Translations under genes and position numbers: made by a program
DNA from: Chloroflexota bacterium
Lineage (GTDB): Bacteria; Chloroflexota; UBA6077; JACCZL01
DNA: 64,000 nucleotides
Direction: 5' to 3'
NCBI GenBank assembly: GCA_020845495.1
Contig: JADLFM010000141.1
Location: 62,001 to 126,000, forward strand
In this document: positions 33,909 through 42,895 of the stretch, one piece after another
How the letters are laid out: each line of letters starts with the position of its first letter
Position numbering within the stretch: position 1 is the first letter of the stretch
The notes under the pieces: model-generated
Seen by the model: only the letters and a program-made list of their open reading frames with translations
The model's database searches: none
What the model was told of the DNA's origin: nothing

Positions 33909-35276
33909 CTACGACATCCGAGCGGCGGTCGCGGCGGCCGGCGGCGTGTCGACCACGAAGTAGCTCTGGCAGGCTCGGTTCAACAGCTCTGGATCCATCG
34001 CGGGCGGCTTCCCAAGATACTTCGCGATCGCGATCAACTGGTTTACCAGGTCGCGAGGTTGCACCATCCGGAACGGGCGGCCATAGGGCGCCCACCAGGT
34101 GTTGACCAACCACTGAAATGCACGCGGGTCGAATGGCACGCGCCTGGCGTCGCAGACAGCCTTGAACACCTCGGCGAACTGCTCGCGCGTCGGATCCTCG
34201 ACTGGGATCCGGAAGCGGACGCGGCGCTGGAACGCCTCGTCGGTCAGGTCAGCCGGGTTCAGGTTGGTCGAGAAGATCAAGAGTTGATTGAACGGGATCT
34301 CGAGCTTCTTCCCCGTCATCAAGGTCAGAAAATCCACCTGCTTCTCGAGGGGTACGATCCAGCGGTTCAGGAGATCGACCGGGCGCACGATCTGACGGCC
34401 GAAGTCGTCGATCAGGAAAGTGCCGCCATTCGCCTTCATCTGGAGTGGCGCCTCGTAGAACTTCCCGACGTCGTTCCAGGTCAAATCGAGCGACGACAAG
34501 GTCAACTCACCGCCCGCCACCACCACCGGGCGGCGTACCCGCTGCCAGCGCATGTCGGGCTTGCGCGGACCGTCGACGGGCGTCGGACGATGGTTCAACT
34601 CGTCGAACACCATGATGATCGAGCCGTCCACCTCGACCGCGTGCGGGACGAAGATCGCGCCGCCGATCATCGCCGTGATCCGCTCGGCGATCGCCGTCTT
34701 GCCGTTGCCCGGGGCGCCGTAGAGGAAGATCGACTGGCCGGCGTTGACGGCCGGGCCGATCCGATCCAGGAACTCCTCGCTGATGACCAGATCGGAGAAG
34801 GCCGTCCTCAGCGCGTCCCGCCGGACCACGAGGTCGCTCACGCTCTGCGCCACGATAGCCGCGACGTACTGGCTCAGCGGGACCGGCAAAGGGCCACGAT
34901 ACCAGGTACGTTGCAGCGCCTCATCGGCACGCACTCGCCCCTTCGGCGCCAACATGTAGCTGTAGCCGGCCTCCACCAGCGACTTCTGGCCGACCACCTC
35001 GAAGATGTGGTCCTTGACCAGCGACTGAACGACCGGCTGGATCACGATGTACGGCACCCCAGCCCGCGTGGCGAGATCGCCGCCGGTCAATTGCTGCGCG
35101 AAGTAGAGCAGCCGGATCAGGTGATCCTCGATCAGCGGCCGAATCAGCCCGGTCTCCTCGATCGTCTGGGGCGGCGCAGGCCAGAACCTGGTGGCCTCCA
35201 GCGGCGCCCGGAAGGCCACGGCCGACTCACCGCCGGTGCTGGTGACAAAGTCATTCCGAGGGTACGTGGTGCTCAT
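33909..35276 (-). CDS. AAA+ ATPase with N-terminal winged-helix-like region
   Basis: 455 residues. The N-terminal ~150 are alpha/beta (IEETGLIRPLIEDHLIRLLYFAQ...) and resemble a winged-helix element. The AAA+ core has Walker A GAPGNGKTAIAE, Walker B TFLIDDFGR, sensor 1 LLIFSTNLNP and an arginine-finger-like RRVRFRI. The C-terminal lid includes WWAPYGRPFRMVQPRDLVNQL. No membrane segment is present. Proteins of this shape are seen near pilus or secretion clusters, but no such genes are adjacent, so the substrate is unknown. MoxR-like chaperone function is possible. Confidence 0.85.
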   Translation of the reverse strand: MSTTYPRNDFVTSTGGESAVAFRAPLEATRFWPAPPQTIEETGLIRPLIEDHLIRLLYFAQQLTGGDLATRAGVPYIVIQPVVQSLVKDHIFEVVGQKSLVEAGYSYMLAPKGRVRADEALQRTWYRGPLPVPLSQYVAAIVAQSVSDLVVRRDALRTAFSDLVISEEFLDRIGPAVNAGQSIFLYGAPGNGKTAIAERITAMIGGAIFVPHAVEVDGSIIMVFDELNHRPTPVDGPRKPDMRWQRVRRPVVVAGGELTLSSLDLTWNDVGKFYEAPLQMKANGGTFLIDDFGRQIVRPVDLLNRWIVPLEKQVDFLTLMTGKKLEIPFNQLLIFSTNLNPADLTDEAFQRRVRFRIPVEDPTREQFAEVFKAVCDARRVPFDPRAFQWLVNTWWAPYGRPFRMVQPRDLVNQLIAIAKYLGKPPAMDPELLNRACQSYFVVDTPPAAATAARMS

Positions 35277-35460
35277 CCTGAAGGTGGCTCCCTGGCGCGC
35301 GGCCGCCGAGCGGCTCGCCGCGCGGCGTCCTCACCCTCGACAACGACCGGGGCGCCCGGAGAGGGCCGGTTGGGGCGATCTGCGAGCGGCAGTTCGGGGC
35401 AGTAGCCTGGCGAGACCCCGACAGGCGCGGCGTCAGGCTGAACGCGAGCCCGAGCGATCG

Positions 35461-38400
35461 TTAGTGCGGGCTGTTCAGGGCGATCAGGCTAACGTCATCG
35501 CAGTCGAGCGACGCACCGACAGTCGCGCCGTCCGTCACGCCGAGCGAGACGAGTGCTTCGGAGATGGGTGCGGTGAACTCCAGTTGGAGGATGGTCCAGC
35601 CATCCGCCGGGGCGGATCGCTCGACGATGGCCTGTGGTCTCTGGAGGCCGGTCTGCATCGCGTACACGATCGGGACGATGACGGCGAGGCGCGGGGCGCC
35701 CTGGTAGAGGCCCCTCGGCCGTACCCGCGCCGTGAGACGGTAGGTAACGCCGGGTTGGAGGCCGCGCACCTCCTGGGCCAGCACCCGATCCGCCGAAGGC
35801 TGGATCGTCAGGGTGGCGATGCCGTCGGAAAACTCGGCGTGCTCGCTGGTCAGCGTGTCGGGCAAGGGGCGGGTGGTTCCGAAGTCGGCCCGGACGGCCC
35901 AGGCGTCGCCGCCAGCGAAGTCCGGATTCGTGAGGAGGTTACGCGGCCGGCCCGTCGCAACGTCGCGAGCCTGGGCGAGCGCCGCCTCGATCCGAGCATC
36001 CTTCCTGCTCGACCCGGCCTCGCTCAGCGCAGCGATGGCATCGTCGACACGGTCCACGGCCAGTAGGTTCTCGCCGAGCACACGCAACAGCAGCGCGCGG
36101 GCCGAGCGGCCAATCGGATCGAGGCGGGCCGGCTCCCAGTGCCCCGGTGCGCCGAACGGGTCGCCTGGGTTCAGGCGCGCCAGCCCGATCTGCGCCGTCT
36201 GGACCGCCTCGTCATGCCGCCCCAACTGGCCCTGGGCGTAGGCGAGCCAGGTCCAGCCATCCGAATCTCCCGGGATGTCGTCGACGGCGCGTAGTAGGAG
36301 CGGTTCAGCCTGATCGGGTAGATCGGCCTGGATCAGCGTCATCCCACTCTCGAGCGAGAGGTCCGGGCCGGCGGCGATCTGCTGGGCCCGGTCGAGCTCA
36401 TCCAGCGCCTCGCGCAGCAGGCCGGCTTCACGTTCGATACGTGCGGTCTGGAGGCGGGCGCCATATTCGGTCGGCGTGCCAGGCTGCATGAGCGGCGCCA
36501 GCGCGGCGAGCACCTCCGCCGTCGACCGGCCCCGCTCGCGACTGGCACGTGCGATCCCGTCGTAGCCGGCAGAGTCGGCTGGCCGAAGCGTTGCCGCCGC
36601 GCTGAAGGCGGCGATGGCGCGCTCGTAGTTCTTGGCCCGGATCAGCTTGTTGCCAAGCACCACCAGCTGGGGCGCGGCGCCGGCGGCTTGCCACGCCTGG
36701 ATGGTGTCCCCCCACATCGTGTTCGCCTCGTAGGCTCGCCCAAGCTGGAAGAGGTCCGGCTTATTCTCGGGATCGGTGAGCGCCTTTGCACGGTCGACGG
36801 CGGCGCGCGCCAGCCGGTCGTCGTTCTGGGCGGCCAGCACGAGCGAGAGGTTACGCTGAAGCGTGGGGTCGGTGTCGTCGAGACGGGCTGCCGACTGCAA
36901 CAGGGATAGGGCACGGTCGAGCCGCTCGGTCCGCTCGCTCTTGCCCACGACTTCGGAGATGGTGGCTTGATTCAACTGGACGGTGCCCAGGTTCAGGAGG
37001 ACGCGAGCCGCCATCCAGGACGGCCCGGCCACAGCGACGCCTGTCACAACCACGATGCCGGCGAGCGCGACGACTGCCCAGTAGATGGGCACGGGGCGGC
37101 GGGCCAGAGCACCGTGACGGTGGCCACCTGGCCGTGCTGCCGTGGCGTCGCGTGTCGCCGAAACCGCGTCTGGTGCCGCTTCCAGGGCTGCTCCGCATCT
37201 CGTCGCCCCGCCCGCTGTGAACCCGTCTACTGGTGTCGTGCGCGCTGGTGCCGCGGCTTCCCGGATGGCCCTCGACGGGGTGGCCCTCGGCGGGATGGCC
37301 CTCGACGCTGGCTCGCTCGTCGCCGCCAGGAGGCCCAGCGCGGCCAGCGTCAGCGCCCCGCCCACCGTCGTCAGCAACGCGACCTCGCTCAGCCCGGCCG
37401 TGAACATCACCATCGCCAGACCGAGGCCAACCAGCCGCCCGGCCAGTCGCCAGCCCGTCGTCACTCGGTCGGCGCGCCAGCCGACCCAGAGCGTCGCGAG
37501 CGCCAGTCCGACTAGCCCGAGCATCCCGAACACGCCGTACTCCAGCAACCCCTGGAGGTAGATACTGTGGGCGTGGCTGAACGGCGGGTAGACTGGCTCG
37601 AAGTAGGTACGGTAGGTTGCCTGAACGGACTCCATGCTGATGCCCGCGCCGGTCAGCGGCAGCTCGCGGGCAAGGTAGACGGCGTTCTCCCAGAACCAGA
37701 AGCGCTGACTGAGCGTCCGCAGGCTCAAGCCCCGCTCGACGAGGCCGGTCGCGAAGGCTGCAACGGCCAGTAGCGCCCCGAGGGGAATCAGCGGCAGCAA
37801 GCGCGGGCGCCAGACGGTCGCCATGATCCCGAGTGTGAGAGCGCCGGCGAGCATCGCACCACGATTCTCGGCCACGACGAGGGTTGCCAGGAAGATTGGG
37901 ACGCTCGCGACGACGAGCAACCGTGCCAGCCGCCCCCGCAGCCCGATGAACGCCGCGAACGCGAGCGCCAATCCCAGATCAGCCGTCGAGCCGACGCCCG
38001 AGGCCCGGAAGCGATATCGCTGGAGCAACCAGTCCTGATCGCTGAACCAGACGCCCAGGTTCCAGCGATCGACGGCCGCGACGAGCCAGGCGAGTGGCGG
38101 AATGTGGTCGAGCCGCAGGAACGGCGCCACGAGCACCAGCATCGCCAGGCAGGCGGCGACCGCCGCGGCGAGTAACCCGACGACGAGTGCCCGTAGCTGC
38201 TCCTCCTGCCAGGCGTGTTCGCGGGCCGCCACGAACAGGTAGAGGCCGGCGAGCAGCCCGGCGATCCGCACGTAGACGCCGCCGGGGTTGAGGCTCCCGT
38301 ACGCCCCGAGGGCTGCGCCACACGCCAGGAACACCAGCGGCCAATCGAAGGCGGTTCGGCGCCAGGGGCGGCCGGCGAGAACGAGCCGCGCCAGCGACGG

Positions 38401-38604
38401 CACCGCCCCGGCGATGACGGCCGGCCAGAACGAGAGCAACGGCACGGCGAGCAGCAGTGCCGCCGTCACGACCGCGATGGCCGGCTCGGCGGCGACGATC
38501 TGCTGCGCGGCCATCTGAGCGGCCGTAACGAGTGGCCAGCGGCGCGCTGGCGTCCTCTGGTGCGTCGCGGCGCCCCCCGCCAGCCCGGACTGCCGCGCAC
38601 TCAC
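35461..38604 (-). CDS. O-antigen ligase/polymerase-like membrane protein with TPR domain
   Basis: 1047 residues from the GTG at 38604, which overlaps the sugar-transferase stop (GTGA) and has GGAGG 7 bases upstream; the longer frame to 39021 runs antisense through the upstream gene. The N-terminal ~480 residues hold about a dozen hydrophobic helices and the Wzy/WaaL-type loop (FWFWENAVYLARELPLTGAG, with YPPFSHAHSIYLQGLLEYG). One more membrane helix is followed by a large extracytoplasmic TPR region (WLAYAQGQLGRHDEAVQTA and others) and a C-terminal beta domain (LLTNPDFAGGDAW) that may bind carbohydrate. It probably polymerises or ligates lipid-linked glycan. Confidence 0.87.
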   Translation of the reverse strand: MSARQSGLAGGAATHQRTPARRWPLVTAAQMAAQQIVAAEPAIAVVTAALLLAVPLLSFWPAVIAGAVPSLARLVLAGRPWRRTAFDWPLVFLACGAALGAYGSLNPGGVYVRIAGLLAGLYLFVAAREHAWQEEQLRALVVGLLAAAVAACLAMLVLVAPFLRLDHIPPLAWLVAAVDRWNLGVWFSDQDWLLQRYRFRASGVGSTADLGLALAFAAFIGLRGRLARLLVVASVPIFLATLVVAENRGAMLAGALTLGIMATVWRPRLLPLIPLGALLAVAAFATGLVERGLSLRTLSQRFWFWENAVYLARELPLTGAGISMESVQATYRTYFEPVYPPFSHAHSIYLQGLLEYGVFGMLGLVGLALATLWVGWRADRVTTGWRLAGRLVGLGLAMVMFTAGLSEVALLTTVGGALTLAALGLLAATSEPASRAIPPRATPSRAIREAAAPARTTPVDGFTAGGATRCGAALEAAPDAVSATRDATAARPGGHRHGALARRPVPIYWAVVALAGIVVVTGVAVAGPSWMAARVLLNLGTVQLNQATISEVVGKSERTERLDRALSLLQSAARLDDTDPTLQRNLSLVLAAQNDDRLARAAVDRAKALTDPENKPDLFQLGRAYEANTMWGDTIQAWQAAGAAPQLVVLGNKLIRAKNYERAIAAFSAAATLRPADSAGYDGIARASRERGRSTAEVLAALAPLMQPGTPTEYGARLQTARIEREAGLLREALDELDRAQQIAAGPDLSLESGMTLIQADLPDQAEPLLLRAVDDIPGDSDGWTWLAYAQGQLGRHDEAVQTAQIGLARLNPGDPFGAPGHWEPARLDPIGRSARALLLRVLGENLLAVDRVDDAIAALSEAGSSRKDARIEAALAQARDVATGRPRNLLTNPDFAGGDAWAVRADFGTTRPLPDTLTSEHAEFSDGIATLTIQPSADRVLAQEVRGLQPGVTYRLTARVRPRGLYQGAPRLAVIVPIVYAMQTGLQRPQAIVERSAPADGWTILQLEFTAPISEALVSLGVTDGATVGASLDCDDVSLIALNSPH

Positions 38605-39320
38605 CCGGCGGCCTCCGGCCCTCCGGCTAGCAGATCGATGGGTGGGTCGTCCGCCTGGCGCCGCCGAGCCTCTGCTGCCTGCATGCCACCCGGTGGATGG
38701 GGCGGGGGTACGAGTCGTCCCAGCCCGATGGCGGAGAGCGCCGTCGCCAGCAAAATCTGTGCGTCGAGCCAAAGCGACTGCCGCCGCAGGTAGTCCAGGT
38801 CGATTTCGAGCTTTGCCGGCATCACCTCGTCGACGTACACCTGCTCCCAGTCCTCGCCCACCAGTAGCCGCTCTTCGTCGCGGTAGAGCAGCGCCGCGAG
38901 GCTCGTGATGCCGGGCCGCGCCCGCAGGACCGGCCGGAACCGAGCCGGGTACACCTCGACATAGTGGGGGTCTTCGGGCCGCGGCCCGACCAGGCTCATG
39001 TCGCCGACGAGCACGTTCCACAACTGTGGCAACTCGTCGAGGCGGGTCGGCCGCAGTAGCCGCCCGACGCGCGTCACCCGCTGGTCGGCGTGCTGGGTGA
39101 TGCGTGGTCCGTGCTCGTCGCGGCGGGTATGCATCGTCCGGAACTTGTACATGGTGAAGGAGGCGCCGCCCCGACCAGTCCGGCGGGCGTGGTAGAGCAC
39201 CGGCCCTGGTGATTCGAGGCGGATCGCCGCCGCGACGGCCCCCATGAGCGGCGCGAGTGCGACCAGGCCCAGGCCGGCTGCGAGCGCGTCGAGGGGACGC
39301 TTCAGCCGAGGTTCGCGCAC
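38601..39320 (-). CDS. Sugar-phosphate transferase (undecaprenyl-phosphate glycosyl-1-phosphate transferase)
   Basis: 239 residues from a GTG. It is the bacterial sugar-transferase (WcaJ/EpsL-like, short PglC-type) family: one N-terminal hydrophobic segment (LAAGLGLVALAPLMGAVAAAIRL), the catalytic region with FTMYKFRTMH, RLLRPTRLDELPQLWNVL (catalytic Asp-Glu) and MSLVGPRPEDP. It starts lipid-linked saccharide assembly by moving a sugar-1-phosphate onto undecaprenyl phosphate at the inner face of the membrane. The start is 7 bp after the aminotransferase stop, so it is in one operon with that gene and the downstream ligase. Confidence 0.93.
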   Translation of the reverse strand: MREPRLKRPLDALAAGLGLVALAPLMGAVAAAIRLESPGPVLYHARRTGRGGASFTMYKFRTMHTRRDEHGPRITQHADQRVTRVGRLLRPTRLDELPQLWNVLVGDMSLVGPRPEDPHYVEVYPARFRPVLRARPGITSLAALLYRDEERLLVGEDWEQVYVDEVMPAKLEIDLDYLRRQSLWLDAQILLATALSAIGLGRLVPPPHPPGGMQAAEARRRQADDPPIDLLAGGPEAAG

Positions 39321-39327
39321 GTCGGGG

Positions 39328-40527
39328 TCACCGCCGGTAATGGGTCACCACCTTGGAGACTGCCGCGATGACGTCCTGGACCTCGGCGCAGGTCATGCTG
39401 GGGAAGATCGGCAGCGAGATGACGCGCTCGTACTCGCCGTACGCACCTGGGAAGGCGTCCGGAGCGTAGTCATAAGTCTCGCTGTACCAGGGGTGGAGGT
39501 GAAGCGGGATGAAATGGACGCTGGTGCCGATGTTTTCGGCCGCGAGCGCTCGGACGAACTGCGCCCGGTCGGCGGTCAGCCGGTCGAGGTTCAAGCGCAG
39601 CAGGTAGAGGTGCCAGGACGTCTCGACGTCGGCGGGGACGAACGGCGTCATCACCTCGGGCAGCGTGCGGAAAGCCGCGTCGTAGCGCGCGGCGATACTC
39701 GACCGCTCGGCGAGGAAGCGCTCCTGCTTCGTGAGCTGACGCAGCCCGAGCGCAGCCGCCACGTCGGTCAGGTTGTACTTGAAGCCCGGCGCGACGACTT
39801 CGTAATACCAGGAGCCTTCGGCGGTGTAGCGTTTCCAGGCGTCGCGGCTGATGCCGTGCAGGCTCATGATCGCGGCCCGCTCGGCGTAGGTGGGGTTGTC
39901 GGTGACGAGCATGCCGCCCTCTCCGGTCGCAAGCGGCTTGGTGGCATAAAAGCTGAACGCCGTCAGGTCGGTCAGGGTGCCCACCCTTCGCCCCTTGTAG
40001 CGCGACGGAATGGCGTGGGCGGCGTCGTCGAGCAGGACGAGGCCGCGCCGTTCGGCCAGAGCACGGAGTGGGTCATACTCGCAGGGCACGCCGGCGATGT
40101 CGACGCTGATGATGGCGCGGGTGCGCTCGGTGACAGCCGCCTCGGCCGCGTCGACGTCGATACAGAGGGTACGTGGGTCGACGTCTACCAGGACCGGGCG
40201 TGCCCCAAAGTAGAGCACCACCTCGGCGCTCGCCGCGAAGGTGTAGGTCGGGACGATCACCTCCTCGCCAGCGTGAAGCCCGATCGCCTCCAGCGCTAGA
40301 TGCATCGCGGCGGTCGCGGAGTTGACGGCGACGGCGTGCTCGGCTCCGACATAGGCCGCGAACTCCCGCTCGAAGCGCCTGGTACGTGGCCCGGTCGTCA
40401 GCCAGCCGCTCCGCAGCGTGTCGACGACCTCCGCAATCTCGTCATCTTCCACGGTGGGGCGGTGGAACGGGAGCCACGTCTCGCGGATGGGAGCGCCGCC
40501 ATCAAGCGCAAGCTGCTCAGCGATCAT
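39328..40527 (-). CDS. DegT/DnrJ/EryC1/StrS aminotransferase
   Basis: 399 residues, full length for the family. It shows the PLP fold with SGWLTTGPRTRRFEREFA, VNSATAAMHLALEA, VPTYTFAASAE, LLDDAAHAIPS and the PLP lysine in FYATKPLATGEGGM. Such enzymes make amino sugars (e.g. 4-amino-4,6-dideoxyhexoses) from NDP-keto-sugars, for use by the adjacent sugar-phosphate transferase. An agaagagg site precedes the ATG. The neighbours fit surface polysaccharide or glycan synthesis. Confidence 0.95.
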   Translation of the reverse strand: MIAEQLALDGGAPIRETWLPFHRPTVEDDEIAEVVDTLRSGWLTTGPRTRRFEREFAAYVGAEHAVAVNSATAAMHLALEAIGLHAGEEVIVPTYTFAASAEVVLYFGARPVLVDVDPRTLCIDVDAAEAAVTERTRAIISVDIAGVPCEYDPLRALAERRGLVLLDDAAHAIPSRYKGRRVGTLTDLTAFSFYATKPLATGEGGMLVTDNPTYAERAAIMSLHGISRDAWKRYTAEGSWYYEVVAPGFKYNLTDVAAALGLRQLTKQERFLAERSSIAARYDAAFRTLPEVMTPFVPADVETSWHLYLLRLNLDRLTADRAQFVRALAAENIGTSVHFIPLHLHPWYSETYDYAPDAFPGAYGEYERVISLPIFPSMTCAEVQDVIAAVSKVVTHYRR

Positions 40528-40583
40528 CTGGACCTCTTCTCACCAGTTCCCGGCTCCAGGTCGAGCCGCTCGTGCTCGTGCTC

Positions 40584-41318
40584 TCACGTGGCTGGCGGCT
40601 TGCGGAGCACCACCAGTTCGTGCGTGCGGAAGAGCGGGACTGCCTCCAACAGTTCGCAGGCCAGCCAGCTTCGGGGAGCCAGCCAGCGCGAGACGGGCGG
40701 CACGAGCGTCACCCTTCGAACGTCGGTCATGAAGCCAGGAAAGAGGGCTCGCAAGTCGGCAGCCTGAATCGCTCGGGTGTGACGCCGATCCCGTGCCACA
40801 CGGAAGTCGTAGGATACCACGACCCCGCCCGGCCTCAGCACGCGCGCCATCTCCTGCGCTACCCGCCGGCGCATCCGCTCGTCGAGGATCGAGGAGAGCA
40901 TCATCTGCTGCACCACCATGTCAAAAGCGCCATCCTCGTGGGGCAGGTGGCTCGCGTCGGCGTGCTGTACGTCGATCACGGCGTCGGTGCGCTGAGCGGC
41001 AGCCACCCGCTCCGGCAGCAGGTCGACGCCGGCCAACTTCTGCGGATCGGCGCCCCAGGAGACCAGTCGACGCAAGAACGCGCCGTCACCGCAGCCTACA
41101 TCGAGGATGCGGTAGCTCCCCAGATCCGTGAAGCCGTGCCGCCGGAGCGTGGCGAGGATGTCCCGCTCCAGGTGCTGGACCCGGAACAGGTTGCCCGGCT
41201 GGCTCACCTGGTAGCGGCGATCCAGGCCGGCGCGCTGGCGCTGTGCGTAGTAGGCGGCGATGCGGCCTCGCTCGGCCACCAGCAGGCCATCGGCCTCACG
41301 GTCAGTCGGACCTCTCAT
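40584..41318 (-). CDS. Class I SAM-dependent methyltransferase
   Basis: 244 residues. Motif I is ILDVGCGDGAFL, motif II follows in AGVDLLPE, and later VVQQMMLSSI and VLRPGGVVVSYDF complete a typical class I fold. The start ATG overlaps the mltG stop by 4 bp (ATGA). A methyltransferase directly after mltG recalls the Firmicute alaS-ruvX-mltG-yrrM order, although the substrate here may equally be a sugar or lipid of the following glycan cluster. Confidence 0.9.
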   Translation of the reverse strand: MRGPTDREADGLLVAERGRIAAYYAQRQRAGLDRRYQVSQPGNLFRVQHLERDILATLRRHGFTDLGSYRILDVGCGDGAFLRRLVSWGADPQKLAGVDLLPERVAAAQRTDAVIDVQHADASHLPHEDGAFDMVVQQMMLSSILDERMRRRVAQEMARVLRPGGVVVSYDFRVARDRRHTRAIQAADLRALFPGFMTDVRRVTLVPPVSRWLAPRSWLACELLEAVPLFRTHELVVLRKPPAT

Positions 41319-42547
41319 CGGCGGTAGCGATCCACGTTCGCCTGATGCTCGATGTCGGTCTTCGCGAAGACGTGGGAGCCGTCCCCCTTGGCCACGAAGT
41401 ACAGGTAGTCGGTCTGGGCCGGATTCGCGACGGCTTCCAACGCTGCAAGACCGGGGCTACAGATCGGGCCGGGCGGCAGCCCGCGCTGGGTGTAGGTGTT
41501 GTAGGGGGAGTGTAGCTCCAGGTCCCGGCCGCTCAGGTCGCGCTTCCAGAAATTGAAGCTGGCCGCTTCGCTCGGATTCGCGTTGGCGACGGCGAACTGG
41601 ACGGTCGGGTCGGCCTGGAGCGGCATGTCGCGGCGCAGGCGGTTGAGATAGACGCTCGCGATGACTGGCTGCTCGGCCGGCACGACCGCCTCCCGCTCGA
41701 CGATCGAGGCGAGCGTCACGGCCTGGTGGAGGGTCAGACCCTGGCGGTGGAACGCCTCGCGCAGTGCCGGCGTGACGGTTCGGTCGAAGTGGCGGACCAT
41801 CATCTCGACGAGCGTGCGGACGGTGGCATCCTTGCGGATCTCGTAGGTTTCGGGGAAAAGGTAGCCTTCGAGCGTCGCGTCGGAGGGCGGCGGCTCCGCC
41901 ATTTGGAAGCCGGCCCCGCTGCCCGCCCGAACGATGGCGAGGAAGGCGTCAGAGCGGCTGATGCCAAGTGTCTCGATCTTCTGAGCCACCTGCTCCAGCC
42001 GCCAGCCCTCTGGGATCGTCACCACGATGCCGCTTCGGCTGGCGCCCTGTGCTAGCGCGGTGATGATCTCGTTCGTCGTCATCGACGGGCTGAGCGTGTA
42101 GTCGCCGGCCTCGATTTTGTCACCGACACCACGCGCCTCGACGAGCGCCCGAAAGGCGATCGGCGAGCGGATCAGCCCACGCTGGTGCAGTGCATCGCCG
42201 ATAGCCGCCGCCGACTGGCCTGGCTGAACCGTGAAGGCCTGGGGGTGTGGCTCAGCACTGACCGGTGCATCCCAGCGGTCGAGGCCGCCAGTGACCATGC
42301 CCGGCAGCCCCTCGAAGGCGACGTAAGCGATCAGTCCTGCTCCGGCGACGACCACCACGGCGACGAGAGTGAGGACGATCCGGACGAGCGTCTCGAGTCC
42401 AGATACTCCTGGAGGATCACCGTCGCCGCCAGGGCGTCCACGGCCGGCGCCGCCCGCCCGCGGCGGCCAATCTGCGGCCGGCGGTTGCCGGTGCGCGCGG
42501 CGCTCAGCCGGTCGGTCGCCTCTGCCGTCGAATACCGTTCGTCCCAT
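41315..42547 (-). CDS. mltG: Endolytic transglycosylase MltG
   Basis: 410 residues as an open frame. A single membrane anchor (LVRIVLTLVAVVVVAGAGLIAYVAF) is followed by a LysM-like subdomain (FTVQPGQSAAAIGDAL) and the YceG/MltG catalytic domain: LEGYLFPETYE, LASIVEREAVVPAEQP with the catalytic Glu, ASVYLNRLRRDMPLQADPTVQFA and SPYNTYTQRGLPPGPI. It cuts nascent glycan strands at the membrane and so sets their length. The start is unclear: the ATG at 42547 lies 216 bp inside ruvX, and no start codon lies between it and GTGs at 42358/42355 within the membrane helix. Confidence 0.9.
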   Translation of the reverse strand: MGRTVFDGRGDRPAERRAHRQPPAADWPPRAGGAGRGRPGGDGDPPGVSGLETLVRIVLTLVAVVVVAGAGLIAYVAFEGLPGMVTGGLDRWDAPVSAEPHPQAFTVQPGQSAAAIGDALHQRGLIRSPIAFRALVEARGVGDKIEAGDYTLSPSMTTNEIITALAQGASRSGIVVTIPEGWRLEQVAQKIETLGISRSDAFLAIVRAGSGAGFQMAEPPPSDATLEGYLFPETYEIRKDATVRTLVEMMVRHFDRTVTPALREAFHRQGLTLHQAVTLASIVEREAVVPAEQPVIASVYLNRLRRDMPLQADPTVQFAVANANPSEAASFNFWKRDLSGRDLELHSPYNTYTQRGLPPGPICSPGLAALEAVANPAQTDYLYFVAKGDGSHVFAKTDIEHQANVDRYRR

Positions 42548-42840
42548 AACCTCACCGGAACGTCGACGGCGCCGCGGAGCTCCTCCACGAACCGCTCGAC
42601 GCGCCGCGCTTGTGGTCCTACCTCACCACGAAGCGTTCGCGGGAAGCCGACGAGCACCTCGACGACCCCATGATCGCGGATGAGGTCCGTGACCGCCGCG
42701 ACCCGCTCGCGGGCAGGGTGCTGGAGGATACAGAGCGGCGACGCCAGGATGCCAAGCTCGTCGCTCAGCGCGACCCCGACTCGGCGCTCGCCAGGATCGA
42801 GCGCCATCACTCGCCCGGCCAGGTCGCCGAGTCCGCTCAC
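42331..42840 (-). CDS. ruvX: Holliday junction resolvase RuvX/YqgF
   Basis: 169 residues. The RNase H-like YqgF motifs are present: LALDPGERRVGVALSD near the start (written MALDPGERR here), VLVGFPRTLRGEVGPQARRV, VRLWDERYSTAEA and the final Asp in AAPAVDALAATVIL. The conserved domain ends at about residue 145; the remaining Ser/Trp-rich tail is read from the sequence shared with mltG. A GTG at 42840 was used; a GTG at 42810 next to the motif is possible. YqgF proteins act on Holliday junctions and, in some bacteria, in 16S rRNA 5'-end maturation. Confidence 0.92.
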   Translation of the reverse strand: MSGLGDLAGRVMALDPGERRVGVALSDELGILASPLCILQHPARERVAAVTDLIRDHGVVEVLVGFPRTLRGEVGPQARRVERFVEELRGAVDVPVRLWDERYSTAEATDRLSAARTGNRRPQIGRRGRAAPAVDALAATVILQEYLDSRRSSGSSSLSSPWWSSPEQD

Positions 42841-42895
42841 GCCCGTCTGCCTCGGACGGCTGGGCTCCCGGTCAGACAGTCCCCGCCCTGGCCGC

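Noticed and set aside
33864..35405. 513-codon open frame opposite the AAA+ ATPase
   Set aside because: Antisense shadow; the ATPase on the minus strand has all Walker and sensor motifs.
38605..39021. N-terminal extension of the O-antigen ligase protein
   Set aside because: It overlaps the sugar transferase gene in another frame; the GTG at 38604 has a GGAGG and a GTGA overlap.
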